Origin: Roseateles subflavus
Lineage (GTDB): Bacteria; Pseudomonadota; Gammaproteobacteria; Burkholderiales; Burkholderiaceae_C
Direction of reading: 5' to 3'
Assembly (NCBI RefSeq): GCF_030285365.1
Contig: NZ_JASVDS010000002.1
Coordinates: forward strand, 868,001 to 932,000
Length of the DNA: 64,000 nucleotides
The position numbers were made by a program, and so were the translations under genes. The stretch's first letter is position 1; each line of letters starts with the position of its first letter. Shown one piece after another: positions 32,045 to 40,414 of the stretch. The notes beneath the pieces are model-generated. The model saw only the letters and a list, made by a program, of their open reading frames with translations. It made no database searches and was not told the origin of the DNA.

Positions 32045-33145
32045 ATGAGCAGCGTTACCGAGCTCTACCACCAGACCCTGGCCGAACGCGGCTTCACGGC
32101 CGATCCCGCGCAGCTGCGCGCCATCGCGGCCCTGCAGCGCTGCCAGGATGAATGGGCGGACTACAAGGCCCGCCGCAGCAATGCCGTCACCAAACTGCTC
32201 GTGCGCCCGCCGATCCCGCGCGGCGTCTACATGTACGGCGGTGTGGGGCGCGGCAAGAGCTTCCTCATGGACTGCTTCTTCCAGGCCGTGCCCTTGACGC
32301 GCAAGACGCGCCTGCACTTCCACGAGTTCATGCGCGAGGTGCACCGCGAGCTGCAGGACCTCAAGGGCATCGCCGACCCGCTGGATGAGCTGGGCAAGCG
32401 CATCGCCAAGCGCTTCCGGCTGATCTGCTTCGATGAATTCCATGTGGCCGACGTGACGGACGCGATGATCCTGCACCGGCTGCTGGACGCGCTGTTCAAG
32501 TACCGCGTGTCCATCGTCACCACCTCCAACTTCCATCCGGACGGCCTCTATCCCAACGGCCTGCACCGCGACCGCATCCTGCCGGCCATCGAGCTGCTCA
32601 AGGACAAGATGGAGGTGATCAACGTCGACCACGGCACCGACTATCGCCAGCGTTCGCTGGAGCATGTGGAGCTCTACCACTGCCCGCTCGATGACAAGGC
32701 CGACGCCGCGCTGACGCATGCCTTCGAGAGCCTGGCCGAAGCCAAGGACGAGGACCCACGGCTGCACATCGAGCACCGTGAGCTGCGCTCGCGCCGGCGC
32801 GCGGGCGGCGTGGTGTGGTTCGATTTCCAGACCTTGTGCGGGGGCCCGCGCTCGCAGAATGACTACCTCGAGCTGGCCTCGCGCTTCCACACGCTGATCC
32901 TCTCCGGCGTGCCCGAGATGCCCGTGCGTCTGGCGAGCGAAGCCCGACGCTTCACGTGGCTCGTGGACGTGCTTTACGATCGCCGCTGCAAGCTGATCAT
33001 CTCGGCCGCCGTGCCGCCGGATCAGCTCTACACCGAGGGCCCGCTGGCCCATGAGTTCCCGCGCACGGTGTCGCGCCTGCAGGAAATGCAGTCCCGTGAG
33101 TACCTGGAGCTGGAACGCCGCGAAGTGGACACCTCCCTGACATGA
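32045..33145 (+). CDS. zapE: cell division protein ZapE (AFG1-family ATPase)
   Basis: An AFG1-like AAA-type ATPase that in E. coli associates with the Z-ring under stress. The 366 residues have Walker A GGVGRGKS (65-72) and Walker B LICFDEFHV, followed by the family signature VADVTDAMIL. The gene overlaps the next gene by 4 nt (ATGA), which indicates translational coupling with a small exported protein. Confidence 0.9.
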   Translation: MSSVTELYHQTLAERGFTADPAQLRAIAALQRCQDEWADYKARRSNAVTKLLVRPPIPRGVYMYGGVGRGKSFLMDCFFQAVPLTRKTRLHFHEFMREVHRELQDLKGIADPLDELGKRIAKRFRLICFDEFHVADVTDAMILHRLLDALFKYRVSIVTTSNFHPDGLYPNGLHRDRILPAIELLKDKMEVINVDHGTDYRQRSLEHVELYHCPLDDKADAALTHAFESLAEAKDEDPRLHIEHRELRSRRRAGGVVWFDFQTLCGGPRSQNDYLELASRFHTLILSGVPEMPVRLASEARRFTWLVDVLYDRRCKLIISAAVPPDQLYTEGPLAHEFPRTVSRLQEMQSREYLELERREVDTSLT

Positions 33146-33765
33146 ACCGATGGCCTCGAACGCCGGCGCGCACCGGCCTGCTGCTTGCCCTCCTCGTGCG
33201 GTGCGCGAGCGCCGCGATGGCGGCTGACGCGCCGGCGGGCGAGGGGCGCGCCGCGCTGCGGGCGCAGATCGAGCGCCGCTACCAGGCGGACGTCGAGGCC
33301 TGCCAGACGCGCTTTGCCGTCAACGCCTGCGTGCAGGAGGCCCGCACGGCCCGGCAGCAGGCGCTGCAGCCGCTGCAGGACGAGGAGATCGCCGAATCCC
33401 AGGCCGAGCGCGAGCAGCGTGCGGTGCAGAGCCGGCATCGCCTGCGCCAGAAGGCCCAGGATCAGGCGCTGCTCGAGGCCCAGCGTCGGAGTGCCGCCTT
33501 GATGGCGCCGCCGCCGGCCAGCATCCCGGAGGCCGCGCCGGCGGCCCGTGCGGCCTCCCGCGAGGCGCGGGCGGTGCCTGACGTCGAGAAGCAGCGGAGC
33601 GAAGCCGAGGCCGCCGCGGCGCGGCGCGCCCAGGACCAGAAGGAACGGCTGGAGAAGGCCGAGGCGCACCGCCGGCAGGTCCTGCAGCGCCTGCAGGATC
33701 GCGCCCTGCACAAGCCGCTGGCCCCGCCCCTGCCACCCGCCAGCGCCGCCTCGGCGCCCCGCTGA
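33142..33765 (+). CDS. hypothetical exported coiled-coil protein
   Basis: I do not recognise a family. The 207-residue product begins with a signal peptide (TGLLLALLVRCASAAMAA). The rest is almost all charged or Ala/Gln-rich helix: about residues 30-115 are predicted coiled coil with a CxxxFxxxxC pair (EACQTRFAVNAC), then an Ala/Pro stretch near 121-135 and a second helix up to a Pro-rich tail. Its ATG overlaps the zapE stop. The codon bias is like its neighbours, so it looks real. The position suggests an envelope partner of ZapE, but that is a guess. Confidence 0.75.
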   Translation: MNRWPRTPARTGLLLALLVRCASAAMAADAPAGEGRAALRAQIERRYQADVEACQTRFAVNACVQEARTARQQALQPLQDEEIAESQAEREQRAVQSRHRLRQKAQDQALLEAQRRSAALMAPPPASIPEAAPAARAASREARAVPDVEKQRSEAEAAAARRAQDQKERLEKAEAHRRQVLQRLQDRALHKPLAPPLPPASAASAPR

Positions 33766-33805
33766 GGGCCTCGCCGCGGGCTCGGGCGCCCGTGTCAGGG
33801 GGGGC

Positions 33806-34573
33806 TCAGCCGAGCGGCTCGATCCGTACCACGGCCAGCGAGAGGTTGTCCCCGCTGCCGTGCGCTCGCTGGCGGGCCTTGTTCAGCAGCAGCTCGGCGG
33901 CCTCGCGGGGCGGCAGGCTGTGCAGCACGGTGCCGAGCTCGCGCGGATTGAAGTAGTGCCACAGGCCGTCGCTGCAGGCCATCAGGCAGTCGCCGGGCTC
34001 CAGCGGACCGATCTGGTCGGGCGTGGGCGTGGGGTCCTGCACGGTGCCCAGGCAGCCCGTCAGCAGGTTGGATTGCGGATGGGTGCTGGCCTCGGCCTCG
34101 CTGATCTTGCCTTCGTCGACGAGCCGCTGCACGTAGGAATGGTCCAGCGTGCGCTTGAGCATGTTGGGCCCGCGGAAGTAGTAGATGCGGGAGTCGCCGG
34201 TGTGCAGCCAGTGGCACTGGCGGTCCGGGGTGATCAGGTAGGCGGCGAGCGTGCTGTGCGGCTCCTCCTCGGCGGAGATGGCGGTCAGCTTGATCATCAG
34301 GTGAGCCTCGTCGGCGATCTGGCGGAGCAGGTCGGCCGGGCTTTCATCGTCGGGCGAGAAGCGCTCGAAGAGCTGCTGCGCGGTCAGCACGACCTGGTCG
34401 GCGGCCTTGCGCCCGCCGCTCTTGCCGCCCATCCCATCCGCCAGCACGGCCAGCAGGCAGCCTGGCACGCGCGGGTGCCCGATGACCTGGACCTGGTCCT
34501 GCTGGTAGGTGCGGTCGCCCCGGTGAATGCCCGTGGCGGCGTTCAGTCGAAATCCAGGATTGCTGCGGCTCAT
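33806..34573 (-). CDS. PP2C-type serine/threonine phosphatase
   Basis: A Mg/Mn-dependent protein phosphatase of 255 residues. The metal-binding and phosphate-binding motifs are complete: GDRTYQQD (19-26), LADGMGG (45-51), HTGDSRIYYF, CSDGLW and SGDNLSLAV. It has no membrane segment, so it is cytoplasmic. No kinase gene is adjacent, so its partner Hanks-type kinase, if any, is elsewhere. It is transcribed away from the DUF465 gene and converges on the zapE unit. Confidence 0.88.
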   Translation of the reverse strand: MSRSNPGFRLNAATGIHRGDRTYQQDQVQVIGHPRVPGCLLAVLADGMGGKSGGRKAADQVVLTAQQLFERFSPDDESPADLLRQIADEAHLMIKLTAISAEEEPHSTLAAYLITPDRQCHWLHTGDSRIYYFRGPNMLKRTLDHSYVQRLVDEGKISEAEASTHPQSNLLTGCLGTVQDPTPTPDQIGPLEPGDCLMACSDGLWHYFNPRELGTVLHSLPPREAAELLLNKARQRAHGSGDNLSLAVVRIEPLG

Positions 34574-34596
34574 GCGGTCTCTCGAGTTTGCCCAAA

Positions 34597-34604
34597 ACTA
34601 TAAT
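34597..34604. promoter_or_regulatory. overlapping divergent -10 boxes
   Basis: TATAAT (34599-34604) on the plus strand is a perfect -10 for the DUF465 gene. The same bases read TATAGT on the minus strand (34602-34597), a five-of-six -10 for the phosphatase gene. -35 boxes are poor on both sides. Confidence 0.45.
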
Positions 34605-34672
34605 CGCGATTCCGCCACGCACCGGCGCTGCGGCCCCCATTCAGGCGCCTTTCCCCCGCGATCTACCCACAA

Positions 34673-34876
34673 ATGGACGCAGATCTTCACTCCCTGTCAC
34701 GCCAGCTGATCGAATTGCGGATGGAACACGCGGACCTGGACAGCCTCATCGACCGCGCGTCGGTCATGCTGCCCCTGGACGAGCTGCAGCTGCAGCGCCT
34801 CAAGAAGCGGCGTCTGGTCCTGAAGGACCGCATTGCCCGGCTGGAGAAGGCCAGCGATCCCGACGAGCCGGCATGA
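34673..34876 (+). CDS. DUF465 (YdcH-type) small protein
   Basis: A 67-residue protein, almost entirely alpha-helical, with the family features: a first helix (LHSLSRQLIELRMEHADLDSLID), a short loop and a second helix ending LQLQRLKKRRLVLKDRIARLE. Members of DUF465 are widespread in proteobacteria and of unknown function. It is preceded by a perfect TATAAT. It lies 108 bp upstream of the helicase gene, and may share its transcript. Confidence 0.85.
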   Translation: MDADLHSLSRQLIELRMEHADLDSLIDRASVMLPLDELQLQRLKKRRLVLKDRIARLEKASDPDEPA

Positions 34877-34984
34877 AGGCCGGCAAGCCCGGCCAGGGCC
34901 GCGCGCGCACCGCGCCGTGCCACGGTCGATCCACCCTCCCAAGACCGCTCGGGCCCCGCGCCTGACCCAGACGACGTCACGCCC

Positions 34985-37057
34985 TTGAGCACTTCCTTGA
35001 GCCCTTCGGCCCCCGATCCTTCCGCCGCTGACACCGCCAGCCCCCCGGCCCCGGCCGGTACCGATGCCGAGGCCGCTCCGAGCGAGCTGGAGCAATGGGT
35101 GCAGGCGGCGTTCGACCAGGGAGGGCCCCTGTCGCGGGCGGACGCCTCCTACCGCCCGCGTGCGCCGCAGCTCGCGATGACGCAGGCCGTGGCGCGGGCC
35201 ATCGCGCGGCGTGAGACGCTGGTCGTCGAGGCGGGTACCGGCGTGGGCAAGACCTTCGCCTATCTCGTGCCCGCACTGCTGAGCGGCGGCCGCGCGCTGA
35301 TCAGTACCGCCACGAAGAGCCTGCAGGACCAGCTCTTCCTGCGCGACCTCCCGCGGCTGTGCGAGTCGCTGTCCGTGCCGGCGCGGATCGCGCTGCTCAA
35401 GGGGCGCAGCAGCTATCTGTGCCTGCATCGCCTGGAGTACGCCCGCCACGGCGCCGAACTGCCCGACCGGCGCGCCGTGCTGGCGCTCGCCCGCGTGGAG
35501 CGCTGGGCGCAGCAGACCCGCAGCGGGGATTTCGCCGAGCTGGACGGCCTGGATGAGCGCTCGCCCGTCATCCCCATCGTGAGTTCCACGCGCGAGAACT
35601 GCCTGGGCAGCGAGTGTCCGCAGTGGAGTGGCTGCTTCGTGGTCAAGGCCCGGCGCGAGGCGATGGAGGCTGACATCGCCGTCGTCAACCATCACCTCTT
35701 CTTTGCCGACATGGCCCTGCGCGACAGCGGTGTGGCGGAGCTGCTGCCCAGCGTGGAGGTGGCGGTGTTCGACGAGGCGCACCAGCTCACCGAGGCTGGC
35801 GTGCAGTTCCTCGGGCAGCACCTCGGCACCTCGCAGCTGATCGACTTCGCGCGCGACGTGCTCGCCCTCGGCCTGACCGAGGCCCGCGGCGCGCTGGACT
35901 GGCAGGCGCTGCATGCCCAGCTGGAGCGGGCCGCCCGCGAGCTGCGCCTCGTGTGCGCGGGCCGGCTCAAGGAGCTGCGCGGTCTCATCAAGCTGCGCTG
36001 GAACGAGCGGGCCGGGGAGGAGGATTTCGCGGCGGCGCTGGCCGACGTCGCCTGCGCGGCGGACGAAGCCGCTGATGCGCTGGCCGAGGTCGAGAACGGT
36101 TCGCCGGACTTCCTGCGCCTCATCGAGCGGGCGCGCCAGCTGTCCGAGCGGGCCCATGCCTTCTCGCAGGACCCGGCGCCCGGCGCGGTGCGCTGGATCG
36201 ACATCAGCCCGCACCAGGCCCGCCTCGTGGAGTCGCCCCTGGACATCCGCGAGGCCATGCAGGAGCAGCTGAAGGCGGCGCCCAAGGCCTGGGTCTTCAC
36301 GTCGGCCACGCTGGGCGATGACGAGCGCCTGAGCTGGTTCACGGAGTCCGCTGGCCTGACGGACGCGCGCGTGCTGCGTGTGGGCAGCCCCTTCGACTAC
36401 CCCGCCCATGCCCGGCTGTACGTCCCGCGCGGCTTCCCGAAGCCCTCCGAGCCCCATCACTCGGCCAGCGTGGCCGTGCTCGCGGCGCGCTGCGCGCAGG
36501 CGCTGGGCGGCCGTTGTTTCGTGCTCACCACCACGCTGCGGGCGCTGCAGGTGATCGGCGATGCCCTGCGCACCGAGCTGGAGACGCTCGGCGCCCCGCT
36601 CAAGGTGCTGGTGCAAGGCTCGATTCCCAAGCGCATGCTGCTCCAGCAGTTCATGGAGGACCCGCGCGCGGTGCTCGTGGGCTCGGCCAGCTTCTGGGAG
36701 GGCATCGACGTGCCGGGCGACGCGCTGCAGTGCGTGATCATCGACAAGCTGCCCTTCCCGCCGCCCAACGACCCGCTCGTCGAGGCACGGGTGCAGCGGC
36801 TGGAGAGCGAGGGGCGCAATGCCTTCGCCGACTACTTCATTGCGGAGGCCGCCATCGCGCTGAAGCAGGGGGGCGGGCGGCTGATCCGCACCGAGACGGA
36901 CAAGGGCCTGCTTGTCGTCTGCGATCCGCGCATGGCCGGCATGAACTACGGTCGCCGCCTGCGGGGCGCCCTTCCGCCGATGACGCCGGTGGCGAACGAG
37001 GGCGAGGCGCTGACCTGGCTGCGCAGCCTGGCGGCGGAGCGGGCCGCGTCGCCCTGA
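34985..37057 (+). CDS. ATP-dependent DNA helicase of the DinG/XPD (YoaA) family
   Basis: A superfamily 2 DNA helicase with an iron-sulfur cluster, likely 5'-3'. The 690 residues contain Walker A AGTGVGKT (83-90), a DEAH box (VFDEAHQL), helicase C-terminal motifs (VLVGSASFWEGID and GGGRLIRTETD), and cluster cysteines near KGRSSYLCLHRLEY and in ENCLGSECPQWSGC. The start is a TTG at 34985 (a second TTG lies at 34997); no ATG or GTG is in frame upstream before the stop and no Shine-Dalgarno sequence is visible. It is probably the YoaA-type repair helicase rather than DinG itself. Confidence 0.88.
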   Translation: MSTSLSPSAPDPSAADTASPPAPAGTDAEAAPSELEQWVQAAFDQGGPLSRADASYRPRAPQLAMTQAVARAIARRETLVVEAGTGVGKTFAYLVPALLSGGRALISTATKSLQDQLFLRDLPRLCESLSVPARIALLKGRSSYLCLHRLEYARHGAELPDRRAVLALARVERWAQQTRSGDFAELDGLDERSPVIPIVSSTRENCLGSECPQWSGCFVVKARREAMEADIAVVNHHLFFADMALRDSGVAELLPSVEVAVFDEAHQLTEAGVQFLGQHLGTSQLIDFARDVLALGLTEARGALDWQALHAQLERAARELRLVCAGRLKELRGLIKLRWNERAGEEDFAAALADVACAADEAADALAEVENGSPDFLRLIERARQLSERAHAFSQDPAPGAVRWIDISPHQARLVESPLDIREAMQEQLKAAPKAWVFTSATLGDDERLSWFTESAGLTDARVLRVGSPFDYPAHARLYVPRGFPKPSEPHHSASVAVLAARCAQALGGRCFVLTTTLRALQVIGDALRTELETLGAPLKVLVQGSIPKRMLLQQFMEDPRAVLVGSASFWEGIDVPGDALQCVIIDKLPFPPPNDPLVEARVQRLESEGRNAFADYFIAEAAIALKQGGGRLIRTETDKGLLVVCDPRMAGMNYGRRLRGALPPMTPVANEGEALTWLRSLAAERAASP

Positions 37058-37083
37058 GGCATGCCCTGGGCCATGCGCCCAGC

Positions 37084-37117
37084 AAAAAGGCGCATGAGCC
37101 TTCGCTGCATGCGCCTT
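37084..37117 (-). terminator. terminator of bamD, bidirectional
   Basis: AAGGCGCATG (37087-37096) and CATGCGCCTT (37108-37117), a perfect 10-bp stem with an 11-nt loop. On the minus strand it ends in TTTTT (complement of 37084-37088), so it mainly serves bamD, and it also separates the convergent helicase gene. Confidence 0.82.
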
Positions 37118-37158
37118 GTGCGGGGCGGGCGCTCAGTCGCGCCCATGACCCGGATGGG

Positions 37159-38037
37159 TCACCAGAACTTCCACCAGGACTTCTTGGCGGCGGGCTCGTT
37201 GCCGGCCAGGTACTGGCTCTTCGGGAAACTCTTGCGCAGCACGCGCTCGGCGTCGTCGCGGAGCTTCTCGAGGCCCAGCTTGTCGTAGCTGCGCACCATG
37301 ATGGACAGCGCTTCCTCGACGGCCGGAGCGGTCTCGAATTCCTTCACGGCCGACTGCGCGCGGTTGGCTGCCGCCACAAAGGCGCCGCGGTTCAGGTAGT
37401 AGCGGGCCACGTGCACTTCGTAGGCGGCCAGCGTGTTGGTGATGAAGTCGATGCGGATGGAGGCATCGGGGGCGTACTTCGATTCCGGGTACTGCTCGAC
37501 CACCTGGCGGAAGGCCAGCAGGGCGTCGCGCGAGGCCTGCTGGTCGCGCTCGGACACGTCCTGGTTGGCCAGGCGGCCGAACAGGCCCATGTCCTCGTTG
37601 AAGTTGACGATGCCCTTCATGTACAGGGCGTAGTCCATTGCCGGGCTCGAGGGGTTGAGCTTGATGAAACGGTCCAGCGCGCTGATGGACTGGGCGCGGT
37701 CGCCGCTCTTGTAGTGGGCCCAGGCGATGTCCAGCTGTGCCTGCTGGGCGAGTACCGTACCGGCCGCACGGCCTTCGACCTTCTCCAAGCCCTTGATGGC
37801 GCGGTCGAAGGCGCCCGAGGCCAGGTCGTCCTTGGCCTCTGAGTACAATTTGTCCAGGCTGGCCTGCGAGTTGGGATCGTCCTTGAAGGTCGAGGAGCAG
37901 GCCGCGAGCGCCAGCACCAGGCCGCCGACCATCAGGCGGGCGAGGCCGCGCAAAGGCCTGCCGTCAGGCGAGACGGGCTGAGCGACGGGTTGAAGGCCGC
38001 GCTGCGTCGGGTGACGCTTCCCCAGGAAATCCATCAT
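37159..38037 (-). CDS. bamD: outer membrane assembly lipoprotein BamD
   Basis: A lipoprotein subunit of the Bam complex that folds beta-barrel proteins into the outer membrane. The 292-residue protein has a lipoprotein signal ending in LALAAC, then five TPR-like repeats (DKLYSEAKDDLASGAFDRAI begins the first). ATG 38037 is chosen (ATG 38034 is adjacent); the frame runs another 240 nt upstream, but that part crosses the divergent rluD start. The N-terminus before the signal hydrophobic core is long (about 30 residues, Arg-rich). It is divergent from rluD, as in E. coli. Confidence 0.93.
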   Translation of the reverse strand: MMDFLGKRHPTQRGLQPVAQPVSPDGRPLRGLARLMVGGLVLALAACSSTFKDDPNSQASLDKLYSEAKDDLASGAFDRAIKGLEKVEGRAAGTVLAQQAQLDIAWAHYKSGDRAQSISALDRFIKLNPSSPAMDYALYMKGIVNFNEDMGLFGRLANQDVSERDQQASRDALLAFRQVVEQYPESKYAPDASIRIDFITNTLAAYEVHVARYYLNRGAFVAAANRAQSAVKEFETAPAVEEALSIMVRSYDKLGLEKLRDDAERVLRKSFPKSQYLAGNEPAAKKSWWKFW

Positions 38038-38093
38038 GGTCCATCGGCCAGGCGCCCAAGCGCCAGCCCAGCTGAAAAAGGAGCGGCGATTAT

Positions 38094-39110
38094 ATGGTTC
38101 AGGCTTTGGCGGACCTGAAAGCCACGCAAGAGATGGCAGCCGCCGACTTCGAGTCGGAGGCGGATGCCGAGGCAGGCGCCTCGGAGGTCGAGGTCCGGGA
38201 GGCCCGGGTGGGCTATGACGCCCAGGGGCAGCGGCTGGACAAGTTCGTGGTCGGCATGGCGCCCGAGTTCTCACGCAGCCATCTGCAGGGGCTCATCGAG
38301 CGGGGGCTGGTGCAGGTGCAGGGGCAGGTGCAGAAGACGGCGGCGCGCAAGGTGCTCGCCGGCCAGCTGGTCCGCGTGGAACTGCAGCCCACCGAGGAGA
38401 GCCAGGCCTTCCGCGCCGAGCCCATGGCGCTGGACATCGTTCACGAGGACGCCCATCTGCTGGTCGTCCACAAGCCCGTTGGCCTCGTGGTGCATCCGGC
38501 GCCCGGCAACTGGTCCGGCACGCTGATGAACGGCCTGCTGGCCCATCACGCGCAGGCGGCGCACCTGCCGCGCGCCGGCATCGTGCACCGGCTGGACAAG
38601 GACACCTCCGGCCTGATGGTCGTCGGCAAGACGCTGGAGGCCACGGCAGGGCTGTCGCGCCTCATCGCGGACCGTGACGTGCACCGCGAGTACCTGGCCT
38701 TGTGTCACGGGCGCCTGGCGGACGAGCTGCACATCGATGCCCCGATGCGCCGCGACCCGGCCTCCCGCGTGAAGATGGCCGTGCTCAGCGGCGGCAAGGC
38801 GGCGCAGACGGATGTCTACCCGCTCGCGCACACGGCCGAGGCGCCGTGGATCAGTGCCGTGCATTGCGTGCTGCACACCGGCCGTACGCACCAGATCCGG
38901 GTGCATCTGGCGCACAAGGGGTATGCGCTGCTCGCCGATGCCCTGTACGGCGGCACCCCGGCGCTGGGCCTGACGCGCCAGGCGCTGCATGCCGCCAAGC
39001 TGAGTTTCGTGCATCCCATGACGGGGGAGACGATGGTCTTCCTGGCGCCGCTGCCGCCGGATCTGGCCGAGGCCTGGGCCCAGGCGGGATTCCCCGAGCC
39101 GGCCCTCTGA
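38094..39110 (+). CDS. rluD: 23S rRNA pseudouridine synthase (RluD type)
   Basis: It converts uridines in helix 69 of 23S rRNA to pseudouridine, aiding ribosome assembly. The 338 residues have an acidic N-terminal extension (about 40 residues), an S4 RNA-binding domain (about 48-110; LDKFVVGMAPEFSRSHLQGL) and the RluA catalytic domain with HRLDKDTSGL (catalytic Asp). AAGGAG lies 10 nt upstream of ATG 38094. No terminator is seen before the gap to scpB. Confidence 0.92.
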   Translation: MVQALADLKATQEMAAADFESEADAEAGASEVEVREARVGYDAQGQRLDKFVVGMAPEFSRSHLQGLIERGLVQVQGQVQKTAARKVLAGQLVRVELQPTEESQAFRAEPMALDIVHEDAHLLVVHKPVGLVVHPAPGNWSGTLMNGLLAHHAQAAHLPRAGIVHRLDKDTSGLMVVGKTLEATAGLSRLIADRDVHREYLALCHGRLADELHIDAPMRRDPASRVKMAVLSGGKAAQTDVYPLAHTAEAPWISAVHCVLHTGRTHQIRVHLAHKGYALLADALYGGTPALGLTRQALHAAKLSFVHPMTGETMVFLAPLPPDLAEAWAQAGFPEPAL

Positions 39111-39547
39111 CGGGGGGTGATCGCGCTCAGGGTACAATCCGGCCGCAAAGCATGGAAGCAAGGGGCTCGGTGACGAGTCGCGCTGTGGGTCAGGCCTGGA
39201 TTGCCGCGGAAGTTCGGCCGCAATCTGCAGGTGTGATCCACGCCGCAGCCGCTGGCTGGAGCCAGGAACCTCGCCCCATCCCATGCCGGTGCCCGGTGGT
39301 CGTCCGTGAGGGACGATCGGCACCTGACGGCGAGCGTGAGTTTCGCCACCCGAGTTGCCGGATCCTCGATGTCCCTGAATGTGCCGATGCACTGCGGCCC
39401 CCGTGCTGTCTGATGCGGGAAGCGGTGCACGCGGGCTGGGTCCCGGCAGCATGAGCTGATGTTTGCTCGAGGGCCCGCCAGGCCCTCCGTTGGAACACTG
39501 TTGAACACCATGGCCAGCTCGACGAGCAGGCGCTGCCGACACACGCG
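39111..39547 (+). other. 437-bp structured gap before scpB
   Basis: No convincing gene. A -10 box TACAAT (39133-39138) suggests a transcript starting near 39145. Downstream are stem-loops: CTCG/CGAG with a GTGA loop, CTGGC/GCCAG with a TGGA loop, and a nested hairpin with outer GGTGCC/GGCACC (39288-39324) and inner TCGTCC/GGACGA. The gap could be a long scpB leader or a separate small RNA. A 100-codon open frame (39152-39454) is present but its codon use is unlike its neighbours. Confidence 0.4.
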
Positions 39548-40414
39548 ATGAACACGCAGGAAGCCAAGCGAATCCTGGAGACCGCGCTCATCTGTGCGCA
39601 GCAGCCCCTGACGATCAAGGATCTGCGCAGCCTGTTCGCCGACGAGATCGGTGCGGACAGCCTGCGGATGCTGCTGGACGACCTGGCGGACGACTGGTCG
39701 GACCGCGGCGTGGAGCTGGTCGCGATTGCCAGCGGCTGGCGTTTCCAGAGCCGCCCGGAGCTGCGGGAGTACCTCGACCGCATGCACCCGGAGAAGCCGC
39801 AGCGCTACTCGCGGGCCGTGATGGAGACGCTGGCCATCATTGCCTACCGCCAGCCGGTGACGCGGGGCGACATCGAGGACATCCGCGGCGTCGTGGTGTC
39901 CACGCAGATCGTGAAGCAGCTGGAAGACCGCAACTGGATCGAGGTGGTCGGGCACCGGGAAGCTCCGGGGCGCCCGGCGCTCTACGCGACGACGCAGCAG
40001 TTCCTGGATGACCTCGGTCTGGCCAGCCTGTCGCAGCTGCCGGCCCTGGAGGCGGCAGGGGAGCCCGGTGCGGCCTTGGTCGAGGCGCTGGAAGGGCAGG
40101 GGTCGCTGCTGGAGGCGGGTACGCCGGCCGAAGGTGGTGAGACGGCGGTGGTGACCGACGCGGGCGTGCCGTCCGCGACGGACGCCGAGGCCGGACCCGA
40201 CGTGATCGAGAACATGGCCCTGTCCGCACCGCAAGGGGTGGACGAGGCGATGGAGCCCCCCGAGGGGCGAGAAGTGCAAGTTGATGAAGGCGTCCCTGGT
40301 GACGCCGCAACGGTGGTGACCGAGGTCGCTGCCGTCCCCGCTGAGCAGGAGGCCCTGGTGCCGCAGCAAGCTCAGCATCCCGATGTGAATGACAAGGTGC
40401 AAGCTGACGCATGA
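39548..40414 (+). CDS. scpB: chromosome segregation and condensation protein ScpB
   Basis: The kleisin-associated winged-helix subunit of the SMC-ScpAB condensin. The first about 185 residues of 288 are the ScpB domain ([20 protein letters not shown] and [40 protein letters not shown]). The remaining about 100 residues are an acidic, Ala/Glu/Val-rich low-complexity tail. There is no clear Shine-Dalgarno sequence before the ATG. The stop overlaps the next start as ATGA. scpA is not in the window. Confidence 0.92.
   Translation: MNTQEAKRILETALICAQQPLTIKDLRSLFADEIGADSLRMLLDDLADDWSDRGVELVAIASGWRFQSRPELREYLDRMHPEKPQRYSRAVMETLAIIAYRQPVTRGDIEDIRGVVVSTQIVKQLEDRNWIEVVGHREAPGRPALYATTQQFLDDLGLASLSQLPALEAAGEPGAALVEALEGQGSLLEAGTPAEGGETAVVTDAGVPSATDAEAGPDVIENMALSAPQGVDEAMEPPEGREVQVDEGVPGDAATVVTEVAAVPAEQEALVPQQAQHPDVNDKVQADA

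Noticed and set aside
39255-39440. Partial resemblance to cobalamin riboswitch boxes (GCCAGGAACCTCGCC, GGCCCCCG, GGGAAGCGGTG).
   Set aside because: The elements are in the wrong order for a B12 riboswitch on either strand, the core is one base short, and scpB has no link to cobalamin.
39152-39454. A 100-codon Cys-rich open frame after a TACAAT box in the scpB leader.
   Set aside because: Its codon use is unlike the neighbours, there is no ribosome site, and the strong stem-loops run through it. Kept only as part of the gap description.
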